Of a stretch of 5,747 bases of DNA, positions 5,746 to 5,747 are shown piece by piece. Source of the stretch: JAAYGD01 sp964609995 (GTDB lineage: Bacteria > Bacillota_I > Bacilli_A > RF39 > UBA660); NCBI GenBank assembly GCA_964609995.1, contig CAZSTI010000032.1, positions 1-5,747 on the forward strand. Reading direction: 5' to 3'. The first letter of the stretch is position 1, and each line of letters begins with the position of its first letter. The notes below the pieces were generated by a model, which saw only the letters and a program-made list of their open reading frames with translations, had not been told where the DNA came from and did no database searches. A program made the position numbers and the translations under genes.

Positions 5746-5747
5746 AC

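Noticed and set aside
1..5747. Mycoplasma-type genetic code
   Set aside because: Despite the AT richness, tryptophan is encoded by TGG throughout the translated genes and no in-frame TGA reads through.
1..5747. CRISPR array, insertion sequence, phage or integron elements
   Set aside because: No regularly spaced direct repeats, no transposase, integrase or reverse transcriptase frames, and no terminal inverted repeats were seen.

Overview
The window is a strongly AT-rich stretch of bacterial DNA. It has compact genes, good Shine-Dalgarno sites (AAGGAG or GGAGG), TAA/TAG stops, and TGG (never TGA) for tryptophan in the genes I translated. Together with an HxlR-type regulator and a membrane-anchored formylglycine-generating-enzyme-like (C-type-lectin-fold) protein of a kind common in gut Bacillota, this suggests a low-GC Bacillota (Clostridia or an AT-rich Bacilli-like lineage), probably host-associated. 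The species cannot be named from this sequence alone.

Layout. Positions 1-2212 (minus) hold a nearly complete copper-type P1B ATPase (copA); only its last few residues are missing. It is divergent from a small HxlR-family regulator (2333-2677, plus). The 120-bp intergenic region carries a good promoter for the regulator, a perfect TATAAT for copA, and two short inverted repeats that look like operators. The pair reads as a copper or thiol-stress efflux module in which an HxlR protein occupies the place usually taken by CsoR or CopY. That regulatory link is inferred.

The rest of the window is read on the minus strand. In transcription order it holds: a gene entering from beyond 5747, split into two frames at an oligo-T/oligo-A run near 5600 and ending at 5228; a Nudix hydrolase (5146-4616); a membrane-anchored protein with a C-terminal FGE/C-type-lectin-like domain (4499-3309); and a GNAT acetyltransferase (3228-2716) that converges on the hxlR gene. 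Gaps of about 80-115 bp and separate ribosome binding sites suggest individually transcribed accessory genes, not one tight operon. The Nudix and lectin-fold genes share an identical 15-bp ribosome-binding leader.

I see no RNA genes, CRISPR array, insertion sequence, integrase or reverse transcriptase. The observations most worth following are the -1 frameshift at a slippery heptanucleotide tract (5593-5605), the lectin-fold protein whose C-terminus resembles diversity-generating-retroelement targets, and the HxlR-copA pairing with its overlapping operators. None of these proves a new system.
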